A stretch of DNA of 41,216 nt from Chromobacterium sphagni (GTDB lineage: Bacteria; Pseudomonadota; Gammaproteobacteria; Burkholderiales; Chromobacteriaceae): the NCBI RefSeq assembly GCF_001855555.1, contig NZ_MKCT01000008.1:1-41216 (forward strand), in the 5' to 3' direction. A program made the translations under genes and the position numbers. Positions 10,839 to 19,728 of the stretch are shown here, piece by piece. The notes beneath the pieces are model-generated. The model saw nothing but the letters and a program-made list of their open reading frames with translations, made no database searches and was not told the origin of the DNA. The first letter of the stretch is position 1; every line of letters starts with the position of its first letter.

Positions 10839-11912
10839 TTACTGGGCCAGCAGCTTGACGCGCTGCTGCTCGCGCAGCAGGTGCACGCCGGCGGTCACTA
10901 CCTTGTCGCCGGGACGCACGCCGTCGGCGATGGCGATGCTGTCGTTGTCGACGGTGCCGACGCTGACCGGCTTGCGGCTGACGCGCAGGCTTCGTGGATC
11001 GATCAGCCAGACGTAGTGCTTGCCTTGCAGATCCAGCACCGCGGTCAAGGGCAGGCTCAACGCCTGGCCGACCGCGTGGCCGGGGATGCGCACATTGGCG
11101 GTCATGCCCAGCTGAAGCGCGTGGCTGTCGCCGGACAGCGCGATGCGGGCCGGGTAAGTGCGGGTGGCGGGGTCGGCGTCCGCTGCCAGCTCGCGCAGTG
11201 CGCCTGGCAGCGGCGCGCCGCCCTTCCACAGGCTGATCTGGAAGCCGCCGGCGCGGCGCACCTGCTCCAGCGCGTTTTCCGGCACCTGGATCGCCACTTC
11301 GCGCGCGCCGTCCTGCGACAACTTGGCCACCGGCTGGCCGGCCGCCACCACCATGCCGGGCTCGGCCTGCATCTGGCTGACCACGCCGTCGGCGTCGGCG
11401 GCGAGCGTGGTGTAGTCGGTCTGGTTGCGGCTGGAGGCCAGGCCGGCGCGCGCCTGGTCCACCTTGGCGCGGGCGGCGGCGACACCGTTCTGCTGCGCGT
11501 CCACCTGGGCCTGGCTGATGAAGGCCTTGGCCAACAACTCGCGGTAGCGCTTCAGATTGAGCTGCTGCTGGGCGAGATCGGATTCGGCCGCCGCCAGTTG
11601 CGCCTGCTTGGCCGCCAGATCGAGCTGGTAGTCGCCGGGATCCAGCCGGGCCAGCGGCTGGCCCTTCTTGACGTGCTCGCCGCTGTTGACCAGCTTGGCC
11701 ACCACCTTGCCGGCCACGCGGAAGGCCAGCTGGGTTTCGTGGCGGGGTCGGATTTCGCCGGCGTAGCTGTCGCCGCTTGGCGCGGCGCTGCCGCCGGCGA
11801 TAACGTAGCGCACCGGGCGGATGTCTTGCTGCGGGGCGGGCTTGTCCTGGCAGGCGCTGAGGGCCAGTGTCCCCAGCAGGGCCAGCCAGAGGCGGGCGGC
11901 GGGATGCTTCAT
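10839..11912 (-). CDS. RND efflux periplasmic adaptor (membrane fusion) lipoprotein
   Basis: This 357-residue adaptor would bridge the RND pump and the TolC channel in the periplasm. It has a lipoprotein signal (LALLGTLALSAC with the lipid-modified cysteine), a split lipoyl/barrel-sandwich domain (RVAGKVVAKLVNSGEHVKKG and ADADGVVSQMQAEPGMVVAAG), and a coiled-coil hairpin between the two halves, around residues 100-155. A longer open frame extends upstream, but that part reads the tetR gene in another frame. The chosen ATG overlaps the tetR stop codon (ATGA), so the two genes are probably translationally coupled. The ribosome site is weak (GGAA). The pump gene follows after 7 bases. Confidence 0.93.
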   Translation of the reverse strand: MKHPAARLWLALLGTLALSACQDKPAPQQDIRPVRYVIAGGSAAPSGDSYAGEIRPRHETQLAFRVAGKVVAKLVNSGEHVKKGQPLARLDPGDYQLDLAAKQAQLAAAESDLAQQQLNLKRYRELLAKAFISQAQVDAQQNGVAAARAKVDQARAGLASSRNQTDYTTLAADADGVVSQMQAEPGMVVAAGQPVAKLSQDGAREVAIQVPENALEQVRRAGGFQISLWKGGAPLPGALRELAADADPATRTYPARIALSGDSHALQLGMTANVRIPGHAVGQALSLPLTAVLDLQGKHYVWLIDPRSLRVSRKPVSVGTVDNDSIAIADGVRPGDKVVTAGVHLLREQQRVKLLAQ

Positions 11913-12571
11913 GATTGCGGTTCCATTGCGGCGGACTGATGCAGTCCTTGCAGAATCAGCTGCAGCGACGATTTGAGAAAAGCCAGCGGGTCGGCGGCCA
12001 GCGTGTCGCAGCAGCCGGACACCTGGGCGAAGGAGTGGCCGAGGATCATGGTGGTCAGCATCGGCGCGATCAGCGTGTCGGCGGCATGCTCGATGTTGAC
12101 CGGACGGTATTCGCCGCTGGCGACGCCGCGCTGCACGATGAGGCCGATCAGCTGGCGCGCCGGCCGGATCACCTCCTCGTAGTAGAACTGCGCCAGCTCG
12201 GGGAAATTGGCGGCTTCGGCCACCATCAGCTTGCACAGGCCGGCGGAGCGGGTGGAGCCGATATGCAGCCACCAGTCGTCCAGCGCCAGCGCCAGCAGCT
12301 GGCTGGAGCTACCCGGCAGTAGCTCCAGCTGTTGCCGCATTTCCTGGAAGCGCGCGACGATGGTGGCGCGCACCACCGCCTTGAAGATTTCTTCCTTGCT
12401 GTGGAAGTACAGATAGGGGGTGCCCTTGGTGACGCCGGCCGCTTGGGCGATGTCTTCCATCTTGGTGGCGCGGTAGCCTTTGTCGACGAACAAGGTCAGT
12501 GCCGCGTCGAGGATTTCGCCGGGGCGGGCGTCTTTCTTGCGCTGCCAACGGCTGGTGCCGGTTTCCGTCAT
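11909..12571 (-). CDS. TetR/AcrR-family transcriptional regulator of the efflux operon
   Basis: The product is about 220 residues long, with a TetR-type helix-turn-helix near the N terminus (ILDAALTLFVDKGYRATK, DIAQAAGVTKGTPYLYF). The C-terminal part should bind a ligand and dimerise. An upstream ATG at 12637 is in frame, but the start at 12571 (MTETGTS) fits family length better and has an AAAGAG-like ribosome site. As first gene of the tetR-adaptor-RND-TolC operon it most likely represses its own operon and is released by a pump substrate. An inverted repeat lies 11 bases upstream of the start, between a predicted promoter and the gene, where a TetR operator is expected. Confidence 0.9.
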   Translation of the reverse strand: MTETGTSRWQRKKDARPGEILDAALTLFVDKGYRATKMEDIAQAAGVTKGTPYLYFHSKEEIFKAVVRATIVARFQEMRQQLELLPGSSSQLLALALDDWWLHIGSTRSAGLCKLMVAEAANFPELAQFYYEEVIRPARQLIGLIVQRGVASGEYRPVNIEHAADTLIAPMLTTMILGHSFAQVSGCCDTLAADPLAFLKSSLQLILQGLHQSAAMEPQS

Positions 12572-12581
12572 CAAGCTCTTT

Positions 12582-12597
12582 CTGAATATTGGTTCAG
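12582..12597. promoter_or_regulatory. candidate TetR operator
   Basis: CTGAA-N6-TTCAG is an inverted repeat between the predicted tetR promoter and the tetR start codon. A related short palindrome, CTGTTCAG, lies at 12649-12656. Both share CTGAAC, and together they flank the divergent promoter region. Assignment to this TetR protein is an inference from position. Confidence 0.4.
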
Positions 12598-12607
12598 TAA
12601 TATCGGC

Positions 12608-12637
12608 ACTGTATGTCTTTTGGACAGGTGTCGGCAA
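12608..12637 (-). promoter_or_regulatory. candidate promoter of the tetR-efflux operon
   Basis: On the minus strand TTGCCG is followed after 18 bases by TACAGT, giving a start point near 12601, about 30 bases before the tetR start codon. Each box matches its consensus at four of six positions. Confidence 0.35.
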
Positions 12638-12647
12638 TTAATAAATT
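12621..12647 (+). promoter_or_regulatory. candidate argB promoter
   Basis: TGGACA (five of six matches to the -35 consensus) is followed after 15 bases by TAAATT. The spacing is short, so this is a tentative call. It overlaps the divergent tetR promoter. Confidence 0.3.
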
Positions 12648-12668
12648 ACTGTTCAGCAAGCTGGGTGA

Positions 12669-13619
<951 letters not shown>

Positions 13620-13630
13620 CCTTTCCCCTG

Positions 13631-13659
13631 TGGAGCCGGTCATGGCGGTGATCTATAGT
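13631..13659 (+). promoter_or_regulatory. candidate promoter of the CBS-domain gene
   Basis: TGGAGC is followed after exactly 17 bases by TATAGT (five of six matches to the -10 consensus). It lies in the gap after argB, about 75 bases upstream of the CBS-domain start codon. The -35 box is weak. Confidence 0.4.
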
Positions 13660-13733
13660 TATGGCATACCGTTGCGCGCGGCAGGATGGCAGGCCGGCGC
13701 GCGGCGGTACCACAGGCGATAAGGGGAGATAAT

Positions 13734-14168
13734 ATGCAAACTGTAAGACAACTGCTGGACGGCAAGCCAGTGCGGGCGCTGGTGTACGTCAGTCCAGACA
13801 ATACCGTGTTCCAGGCGCTGCAGGTGATGGCGGAAAACGATATCGGCGCGGTGCTGGTGATGGAGTCGGGCGATATCGTCGGCATTTTTTCCGAACGCGA
13901 CTACGCCCGCCGCATCGTGTTGCAGGGCCGCACCTCGGCCGGCACCAAGGTGCGCGACATCATGACCAGCCGGGTGGTGTACGTGACGCCGCAGGAGACG
14001 CTGGAGGACTGCATGGGCCTGATGACTGAAAAGCGCATCCGCCATCTGCCGGTGATGGAGGGGCAGACGGTGCTGGGCATGCTGTCGATCGGCGATCTGG
14101 TGCGGGCGACGATAGACGAGCAGGCGCAGGTGATCAACCACCTGGTGCATTACATCCAGTCCGCCTGA
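13734..14168 (+). CDS. two-CBS-domain protein
   Basis: The 144-residue product consists almost only of a CBS-domain pair (a Bateman module): one domain around residues 8-65 with MAENDIGAVLVMESGDIVGI, and a second around 75-132 with MTEKRIRHLPVMEGQTVLGM. Such modules bind adenine nucleotides and often sense energy state, but the target of a stand-alone copy cannot be told. I chose the ATG at 13734 over an in-frame upstream ATG because it has AAGGGGAG at the right distance and gives a compact domain protein. A strong terminator follows at once, so the gene appears to be single or co-transcribed only with argB. Confidence 0.9.
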   Translation: MQTVRQLLDGKPVRALVYVSPDNTVFQALQVMAENDIGAVLVMESGDIVGIFSERDYARRIVLQGRTSAGTKVRDIMTSRVVYVTPQETLEDCMGLMTEKRIRHLPVMEGQTVLGMLSIGDLVRATIDEQAQVINHLVHYIQSA

Positions 14169-14174
14169 ACTCCA

Positions 14175-14202
14175 CGGCCCGCCAATGCGGGCCGCAGTTT
14201 TT
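14175..14202 (+). terminator. terminator after the CBS-domain gene
   Basis: CGGCCCGC and GCGGGCCG form an 8-bp perfect stem with a CAAT loop, followed by a run of five T. The gene ends seven bases upstream. The opposing IclR gene ends at 14210. Confidence 0.9.
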
Positions 14203-14209
14203 CATCGGC

Positions 14210-14980
14210 TCAGGCCGGTATCGGCACGATACGTTGGCGCAGCGCCAGCAGCGCCGGCGCTACCTGTGCGCGCATGGCGGCGGCGTCGAAGGCGAAGGCC
14301 GGCCCGCTGGCGTTGAGCGCCATCGCCGGCTGGCCCGGCAGCAGCGCCGGCAGGTGCGTGCCCACCGCCATCACATCCGCCTCATACTCGCCGAAAGACG
14401 CCGAGTAGCCGTGACAGCGGTAATCGGCGCAGGCCTGCTCCAGTCGATGTTCCAGCTGTGGCCATTCCACGCCGTAACGTCCGGCCAGCCGCGGCAGCAA
14501 GGCCTGTTGTTCGGCGCAAGGCAGGCCGGCGAAGTAGGCGCGGCCTATCGCGGTGGTGGCTAGCGGCACCCGCGATCCGGTGGACAGCTGCACTGACACC
14601 CGGGCCCGGCTGCGGCAGGTTTCCAGATACACCATGTCGCTGCCATCGCACAGCGCCAGGCTGACCGACACATTGTTGGCCAGCGCGAATTCCCGCATCA
14701 AGGGCGCCGCCGCCGCGCGCAGATCGTAGCCGGCCAGCGCCGCCGACCCCAGTGACAGCAGGGCCAGGCCCAGCCGGTATGGGCCGCCATCGCCCTCCTG
14801 TTGCAGATAGCCCAGTCGCGTCAACGTATGGCTCAGCCGCGACACCGTGGACTTGGGCAGGCCGGTGCGGCGTGCCAGTTCCTGGTTGGACAGCGCGCCC
14901 TCGCCGGGGCGGAACGCCGCCAGCATTTCCAGGCCGCGCGCCAGCGCGGTGACGAATTGCCGGTCTTCTTCCTGTTGCAT
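14210..14980 (-). CDS. IclR-family transcriptional regulator
   Basis: The 256-residue protein has the IclR layout: an N-terminal winged helix-turn-helix (LSNQELARRTGLPKSTVSRL) and a C-terminal effector-binding domain (TTAIGRAYFAGLP, FGEYEADVMAVGTHLP). The frame is open further upstream, but the ATG at 14980 has GAGGA six bases before it and gives the family's usual length. It is transcribed away from the glutaryl-CoA dehydrogenase gene, with a 132-base gap that contains a perfect 19-bp palindrome, so it most likely controls the glutarate genes and perhaps itself. The effector could be glutarate or a CoA ester of the pathway; this is an inference. Confidence 0.93.
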   Translation of the reverse strand: MQQEEDRQFVTALARGLEMLAAFRPGEGALSNQELARRTGLPKSTVSRLSHTLTRLGYLQQEGDGGPYRLGLALLSLGSAALAGYDLRAAAAPLMREFALANNVSVSLALCDGSDMVYLETCRSRARVSVQLSTGSRVPLATTAIGRAYFAGLPCAEQQALLPRLAGRYGVEWPQLEHRLEQACADYRCHGYSASFGEYEADVMAVGTHLPALLPGQPAMALNASGPAFAFDAAAMRAQVAPALLALRQRIVPIPA

Positions 14981-15028
14981 CTTGTTCCTCATCACGACAA
15001 CGGTTTTGCCACATGACGGGTAAATCGC

Positions 15029-15058
15029 TTTACAAGCCCGGGGCAGAGTGTTTAGTCT
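15029..15058 (+). promoter_or_regulatory. candidate promoter of the glutaryl-CoA dehydrogenase gene
   Basis: TTTACA (five of six to the -35 consensus) is followed after 18 bases by TAGTCT, a weak -10 box. A start near 15065 would put the IclR-type palindrome at about +14 to +32, a repressing position. Confidence 0.35.
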
Positions 15059-15077
15059 ATTTTGCATGGTGAAATTC

Positions 15078-15096
15078 AATTCCGCAATGCGGAATT
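15078..15096. promoter_or_regulatory. candidate IclR operator, 19-bp palindrome
   Basis: AATTCCGCA-A-TGCGGAATT is a perfect palindrome with 9-bp arms around one central base. It lies between the divergent IclR and glutaryl-CoA dehydrogenase genes, 16 bases upstream of the dehydrogenase start codon. Palindromes with TTCCG/CGGAA half-sites suit IclR-type dimers. The binding partner is inferred from position. Confidence 0.6.
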
Positions 15097-15112
15097 AATC
15101 GGGAGAAAGCAT

Positions 15113-16300
15113 ATGGCAGCACCCTCGCAGCGCGCCCCCTTCGTCTGGGAAGATCCCCTGTTGCTGCTGGATCAGTTGACCGACGAGGAGCAGCTGGCTC
15201 AGCAGAGCGCGCAAGACTACTGCCAGCAGCGTTTGTTGCCGCGGGTGCTGATGGCCAATCGCGAGGAGCGTTTCGACCGCGAGATCATCAACGAGATGGG
15301 CGAGCTGGGTTTCCTCGGCTGCACGATAGAAGGCTATGGCTGCGCCGGCCTGAGCCATGTGGCCTACGGCCTGGTGGCGCGCGAAGTGGAGCGGGTGGAC
15401 TCAGGCTACCGCTCGGCGATGAGCGTGCAGTCCAGTCTGGTGATGCACCCGATCTGGGCCTACGGTTCCGACGCGCAAAAGGACAAATACCTGCCCAAGC
15501 TCGCCAGCGGCGAATGGTTGGGCTGTTTCGGCCTGACCGAGCCCGACTCCGGCTCCGATCCGGCCAGCATGAAAACCCGCGCCCGCAGGGTGGACGGCGG
15601 CTATCTGCTGTCTGGCAGCAAGATGTGGATCACCAACAGCCCGGCCGCCGATGTATTCGTGGTGTGGGCCAAGGATGATGACGACGAGATCCGCGGTTTC
15701 ATCCTGGAGAAGGGCATGAGCGGCCTGTCGGCGCCGGCCATCCATGGCAAGTTTTCCTTGCGCGCCTCCATCACCGGCGAGATCGTGATGGACGACGTGC
15801 TGGTGCCGGAGGAGCAGCTGCTGCCGGGCGTCAAGGGCCTGAAGGGACCGTTCGGCTGCCTGAACAAGGCGCGCTACGGCATCGCCTGGGGCGCGCTGGG
15901 CGCCGCCGAGTTTTGCTGGCACGCCGCCCGCCAGTACACGCTGGAGCGCGAGCAGTTCGGCCGTCCGCTGGCCGCCAATCAGCTGATCCAACTGAAGCTG
16001 GCCAATATGCAAACCGACATCGCGCTCGGCCTGCAGGCCGCGCTGCGGGTGGGCCGGCTGCTGGACGAGGGCAAGGCGGCGCCGGAAATGATCTCGCTGA
16101 TCAAGCGCAACAATTGCGGCAAGGCGCTGGATATCGCCCGCCTGGCGCGCGACATGCACGGCGGCAACGGCATCTGCGACGAATTCCACGTGATCCGCCA
16201 CATGATGAATCTGGAGGCGGTCAACACTTACGAGGGCACGCACGATGTGCATGCCCTGATTCTGGGCCGAGCCCAGACCGGTATTCAGGCGTTTGCCTGA
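15113..16300 (+). CDS. gcdH: glutaryl-CoA dehydrogenase
   Basis: This FAD enzyme of the acyl-CoA dehydrogenase family should oxidise and decarboxylate glutaryl-CoA to crotonyl-CoA, giving electrons to ETF. The 395-residue protein has the family signature [14 protein letters not shown], the flavin segment [17 protein letters not shown], and the C-terminal catalytic glutamate E374 in [17 protein letters not shown], as in known GcdH. The start at 15113 is supported by GGGAGA six bases upstream; an in-frame upstream ATG would read through the palindrome. The next genes encode a family III CoA-transferase and ETF-ubiquinone oxidoreductase, which supply the CoA ester and take up the electrons. A strong terminator lies between this gene and the CoA-transferase. 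Confidence 0.95.
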   Translation: MAAPSQRAPFVWEDPLLLLDQLTDEEQLAQQSAQDYCQQRLLPRVLMANREERFDREIINEMGELGFLGCTIEGYGCAGLSHVAYGLVAREVERVDSGYRSAMSVQSSLVMHPIWAYGSDAQKDKYLPKLASGEWLGCFGLTEPDSGSDPASMKTRARRVDGGYLLSGSKMWITNSPAADVFVVWAKDDDDEIRGFILEKGMSGLSAPAIHGKFSLRASITGEIVMDDVLVPEEQLLPGVKGLKGPFGCLNKARYGIAWGALGAAEFCWHAARQYTLEREQFGRPLAANQLIQLKLANMQTDIALGLQAALRVGRLLDEGKAAPEMISLIKRNNCGKALDIARLARDMHGGNGICDEFHVIRHMMNLEAVNTYEGTHDVHALILGRAQTGIQAFA

Positions 16301-16356
16301 TAAGCCGGCGCGGCCGGAGGGCCGGCCGTGCCGTTGATTCCTGTCTGTCCTTTGGG

Positions 16357-16384
16357 GGCCCGGCTTGCCGGGCCACTTTTTTTT
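16357..16384 (+). terminator. terminator between gcdH and the CoA-transferase gene
   Basis: GGCCCGG and CCGGGCC form a 7-bp GC stem with a CTTG loop, followed by AC and a run of eight T. A second GC hairpin without T tract lies just after gcdH, near 16313-16328. The terminator suggests that gcdH is at least partly uncoupled from the next gene. No clear promoter was found in the 80 bases after it. Confidence 0.85.
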
Positions 16385-16464
16385 GCGGCGGGCAGCGGCG
16401 GGAGGCGCCCTGGCGGGCGCGAAGCCGAATCATTGAATTTCGCTGGCCAGAAAAGGAGAACGCG

Positions 16465-17655
16465 ATGTCCGGAGCATTAGCGGGTATCAAGGTGGTGGAT
16501 CTGAGCCGGGTGCTGGCCGGGCCGTGGGCCAGCCAGCTGCTGGCCGATCTGGGCGCCGATGTGGTCAAGGTGGAGCGTCCCGGCTGCGGCGACGACACCC
16601 GGCAGTGGGCGCCGCCCAGCCTGCCGGACGGCAAGGCCGCCTATTTCCTGTGCACCAACCGCGGCAAGCGTTCGCTGACGGTGGACATCAGCCAGAGCGC
16701 CGGCCAGGAGATCATCCGCAAATTGGCGGCCGAGGCCGACGTGCTGCTGGAGAACTACAAGGTAGGCGGCCTGAAGAAGCACGGCTTGGACTACGCAACG
16801 CTGGCCAAGCTCAATCCGCGGCTGGTGTATTGCTCGATCACCGGCTTCGGCCAGGACGGCCCCTACGCCAATTTGGCCGGCTACGACTACATCGTGCAGG
16901 GCATGTCCGGCTTGATGAGCATCACCGGCCCGGCCGACGGCGAACCGCACAAGGTGGGGGTGGCGGTGTCCGACCTGTTCACCGGCCTCTACGCCGCCAA
17001 CGCCATCCAGGCGGCGCTGCTGGCGCGGGAGAAGAGCGGCGCTGGCCAGCATATCGACATGGCCCTGTTCGATTGCTCGCTGGCGATGCTGGCCAATGTC
17101 GGCTCCAACTGGCTGGTTGGCCAGACGGTGCCGCCGCGGCTGGGCAATGCCCACGCCAATATCGTACCCTACCAAGTGTTCGCCGCAACCGACGGCTACT
17201 TCATCCTGGCCTGCGGCAACGACAAGCAGTTCGCCGAAGTGTGCCGGTTGATCGGCCAGCCGCAATGGGCGCGCGACAGCCGCTACGCCACCAATCCGCA
17301 GCGGGTCGCCCACCGCGCGCAGCTGGTGCCCCTGCTGGCGCAATCCTTCCGCCGCCAGAGCCGCGACAGCTGGCTGGACGCGCTGGACAAGGCCGGCGTG
17401 CCATGCGGGCCGATCAACAATGTGGACGAGGCTTTCGCCGATCCGCAGGCCCAGGCGCGCGGCATGCAGCTGGCGTTGGAGGATAATGTCGGACAGGAAG
17501 TGCCGCTGGTGGGGTGTCCGATCAAACTTTCCGGCACGCCAGTCGAGTACAATCTAGCCCCTCCCGCTCTGGGAGAACATACTGAGCAGATTTTGCGCAC
17601 GCTGGGTTATGGCGAGTCGGACATTGTCGCATTGCGCAACAGTGGTACCGTTTAA
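16465..17655 (+). CDS. family III CoA-transferase (CaiB/BaiF), probably glutarate CoA-transferase
   Basis: The 396-residue protein belongs to the formyl-CoA transferase/CaiB family. It starts with the typical [18 protein letters not shown] and has a [12 protein letters not shown]-type loop near residue 36. The likely nucleophilic aspartate is D203 in [10 protein letters not shown], by analogy with formyl-CoA transferase. Its place right after gcdH matches bacterial loci where this enzyme moves CoA from succinyl-CoA to glutarate (gcdG), feeding glutaryl-CoA to GcdH. The substrate is inferred from context. The ATG has a strong AAAAGGAGAA site. It is separated from gcdH by a terminator and followed by the ETF-QO gene with its own promoter-like sequence. 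Confidence 0.9.
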   Translation: MSGALAGIKVVDLSRVLAGPWASQLLADLGADVVKVERPGCGDDTRQWAPPSLPDGKAAYFLCTNRGKRSLTVDISQSAGQEIIRKLAAEADVLLENYKVGGLKKHGLDYATLAKLNPRLVYCSITGFGQDGPYANLAGYDYIVQGMSGLMSITGPADGEPHKVGVAVSDLFTGLYAANAIQAALLAREKSGAGQHIDMALFDCSLAMLANVGSNWLVGQTVPPRLGNAHANIVPYQVFAATDGYFILACGNDKQFAEVCRLIGQPQWARDSRYATNPQRVAHRAQLVPLLAQSFRRQSRDSWLDALDKAGVPCGPINNVDEAFADPQAQARGMQLALEDNVGQEVPLVGCPIKLSGTPVEYNLAPPALGEHTEQILRTLGYGESDIVALRNSGTV

Positions 17656-17669
17656 ACGCTTGTTTGATT

Positions 17670-17698
17670 TTGACGGCGTCAGCGCTTCATAGCATGAT
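17670..17698 (+). promoter_or_regulatory. candidate promoter of the ETF-QO gene
   Basis: TTGACG (five of six) is followed after 17 bases by CATGAT (four of six). The start point would be near 17705, about 37 bases before the GTG start codon. Good spacing makes this one of the better promoters in the window. Confidence 0.5.
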
Positions 17699-17741
17699 GT
17701 CAATCAAATCAATAAGTCCCGGCGGGCGCAAAGGAGAAACG

Positions 17742-19376
17742 GTGCAACGCGAATACATGGAATACGATGTGGTGATCGTCGGCGGCGGGCCTTCCGGCTT
17801 GTCGGCGGCGATCCGTCTGAAACAGCTGGCGGCGGAAAAGGGCCGCGACATCAGCGTCTGTCTATTGGAGAAGGGCTCGGAAATCGGCGCCCACATCCTG
17901 TCGGGCGCGGTGATTGAAACCGGCGCGCTCGCCGAGCTGCTGCCCGACTGGAAGGAACGGGACGCGCCGCTGAACACCCCGGCCGGCGCCGACCGCTTCC
18001 TGTACCTGACCGAGACCGAGTCCATCCAGCTGCCGACGCCACCGCAGATGAACAACCACGGCAACTACATCGTCAGTCTGGGCAATTTCTGCCGCTGGTT
18101 GGGCGCGCAGGCCGAGAGCCTAGGCGTGGAGATTTATCCGGGATTCGCCGCTGCCGAGGTGCTGTACCACGCCGACGGCTCGGTCAAGGGCGTGGCCACC
18201 GGCGCGGTCGGCACCGGCAGGAACGGCGAGCTGGAAGGCGAGCCGGGCATGGAGCTATGGGCGAAGCAGACCATTTTCGCCGAAGGCTGTAGGGGCTCGC
18301 TGACCAAGACGCTGTTCGAGCGCTTCAAGCTGCGCGACGGCGCCGATCCGCAAACCTTCGGCCTCGGCATCAAGGAATTGTGGGAAGTGAAGCCGGAAAA
18401 CCATCAGCCCGGCCACATCACCCACACCGTCGGCTGGCCGCTGGACACCGCCACTTACGGCGGCTCCTTCCTTTACCATTTGGAAGACAATCTGGTGGCG
18501 GTGGGCTTCGTGGTCGGGCTGGACTACCAGAACCCCTATCTGTCGCCGTTCGAGGAGTTCCAGCGCTTCAAGACCCACCCGGCTATCAAGAAGGTGTTCG
18601 AGGGGGGGCGCCGCATTTCCTACGGCGCGCGCGCGCTGAGCGAGGGCGGGATCCAGAGCCTGCCCAAGCTCACCTTCCCGGGCGGCGTGCTGGTGGGCGA
18701 TACCGCCGGCTTCCTCAACGTGCCCAAGATCAAGGGCACCCACACCGCGATGAAGTCGGCGATGCTGGCGGCGGAGGCGGTGTTCGAGCTGCTGGGCGAC
18801 GAGGCCCAGGCCGAGGGCGGCGAAGCCAAGGCTTATTCGGCGAAGTTCCGGCAGAGCTGGGTGCGCGACGAACTGTACAAGGTGCGCAACATCCGGCCGT
18901 CGTTCCGCTGGGGGCTGTGGCCGGCGATCATCTATTCGGCGCTGGACACCTTCCTGTTCCGCGGCCGCGCGCCGTGGACGCTGCGCCACAAGCACGCCGA
19001 CAACGAAACGCTGAGGCAGGCCTACGAGTTCAGTCCTATCCAGTATCCCAAGCCGGACGGCGTGCTGACCTTCGACCGCCTGTCGTCGGTGTTCATTTCC
19101 AACGCCAACCACAGCGAAGACCAGCCGGCGCACCTGAAGCTGAAGGACGCTTCGGTGCCGGTCTCCGTCAACCTGGCGCTGTACGACGCGCCTGAGCAGC
19201 GCTATTGCCCGGCCGGAGTGTACGAGATCGTCGGCCAGGACGAAGGTCAGCCGCGCTTGCAGATCAATGCGCAGAACTGCGTGCACTGCAAGACCTGCGA
19301 CATCAAGGACCCCACCCAGAACATCAACTGGGTGACGCCGGAGGGCGGCGGCGGCCCCAACTACCCCAATATGTAA
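17742..19376 (+). CDS. electron transfer flavoprotein-ubiquinone oxidoreductase
   Basis: ETF-QO takes electrons from reduced ETF and passes them to ubiquinone at the inner membrane, linking acyl-CoA dehydrogenases to respiration. The 544-residue protein has the FAD-binding [17 protein letters not shown] near its N terminus, the central membrane/quinone region, and all four cysteines of the 4Fe-4S cluster in the C-terminal part (RYCPAG and [12 protein letters not shown]). The start codon is GTG at 17742, with AAGGAG five to seven bases before it; ATG at 17757 is too far from that site. It is downstream of gcdH and the CoA-transferase, so it would serve GcdH directly. A terminator follows. Confidence 0.96.
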   Translation: MQREYMEYDVVIVGGGPSGLSAAIRLKQLAAEKGRDISVCLLEKGSEIGAHILSGAVIETGALAELLPDWKERDAPLNTPAGADRFLYLTETESIQLPTPPQMNNHGNYIVSLGNFCRWLGAQAESLGVEIYPGFAAAEVLYHADGSVKGVATGAVGTGRNGELEGEPGMELWAKQTIFAEGCRGSLTKTLFERFKLRDGADPQTFGLGIKELWEVKPENHQPGHITHTVGWPLDTATYGGSFLYHLEDNLVAVGFVVGLDYQNPYLSPFEEFQRFKTHPAIKKVFEGGRRISYGARALSEGGIQSLPKLTFPGGVLVGDTAGFLNVPKIKGTHTAMKSAMLAAEAVFELLGDEAQAEGGEAKAYSAKFRQSWVRDELYKVRNIRPSFRWGLWPAIIYSALDTFLFRGRAPWTLRHKHADNETLRQAYEFSPIQYPKPDGVLTFDRLSSVFISNANHSEDQPAHLKLKDASVPVSVNLALYDAPEQRYCPAGVYEIVGQDEGQPRLQINAQNCVHCKTCDIKDPTQNINWVTPEGGGGPNYPNM

Positions 19377-19399
19377 GCCGCCCGCCAGGGCCGAAAAAT

Positions 19400-19430
19400 C
19401 GGGCCGTTTTCGCGGATGGCCCGGTTTTTT
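19400..19430 (+). terminator. terminator after the ETF-QO gene
   Basis: CGGGCC and GGCCCG form a 6-bp GC stem with a 12-base loop and a run of six T. It ends the ETF-QO transcript 24 bases after the stop codon. The large loop makes it weaker than others in the window. Confidence 0.75.
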
Positions 19431-19447
19431 CTTGTCCGATCAGGCTG

Positions 19448-19476
19448 TTGCCGATCAAGGCAGTGGGAACTATGGC
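19448..19476 (+). promoter_or_regulatory. candidate promoter of an intergenic small RNA
   Basis: TTGCCG is followed after exactly 17 bases by TATGGC, in the gap after the ETF-QO terminator. Each box is only a partial match. The predicted start near 19480-19483 coincides with the left arm of the first hairpin of the candidate RNA, which is what makes it worth noting. Confidence 0.3.
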
Positions 19477-19477
19477 T

Positions 19478-19664
19478 TGACGGCAGCTGCTATCGTTGGC
19501 AGCATGCTGCACATGACTGATCGAATTGCCGTCTTGTTCCACAGCTATTCCTATTGGTACCGCCCATCCTGGCGGCGCCAGGGATAGGCTCGGCCAGACG
19601 ACAAAGAGGTCAGCGAGCACATTCCCGACAAATGCCGCCGGTTACCGGTGGCATTTGTTTTTTT
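19478..19664 (+). ncRNA. candidate small regulatory RNA
   Basis: A gap of about 350 bases between the ETF-QO gene and the next protein gene holds no credible open frame but much secondary structure. GACGGCA (19479-19485) pairs with TGCCGTC (19527-19533). Inside this stem lie GCTGC/GGCAGC and the 12-bp palindrome GCAGCATGCTGC (19499-19510). A hairpin with CCTGGCG/CGCCAGG arms follows at 19566-19585. The last element is a 13-bp intrinsic terminator with seven T at 19629-19664. A promoter-like sequence lies just before. The ETF-QO transcript already has its own terminator, so a separate short transcript is the simplest reading. It does not look like 6S, tmRNA, RNase P or 4.5S RNA by eye. The alternative is a leader or second terminator. 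Confidence 0.5.
19629..19664 (+). terminator. strong intrinsic terminator without an obvious protein gene upstream
   Basis: CAAATGCCGCCGG (19629-19641) pairs with CCGGTGGCATTTG (19645-19657) with one G-T wobble and a TTA loop; seven T follow. It points rightward; the minus strand has no T tract. It is 65 bases upstream of the next start codon. Confidence 0.9.
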
Positions 19665-19728
19665 GACCCGACAAAGAGCGAATGATCTCCGGTCCGATCG
19701 CACCGTTTCAGATCCGGAGACACAAGCC

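Noticed and set aside
11913-12272. Upstream extension of the adaptor frame to 477 codons
   Set aside because: The extra part reads tetR in another frame; the lipoprotein signal at 11912 marks the real start.
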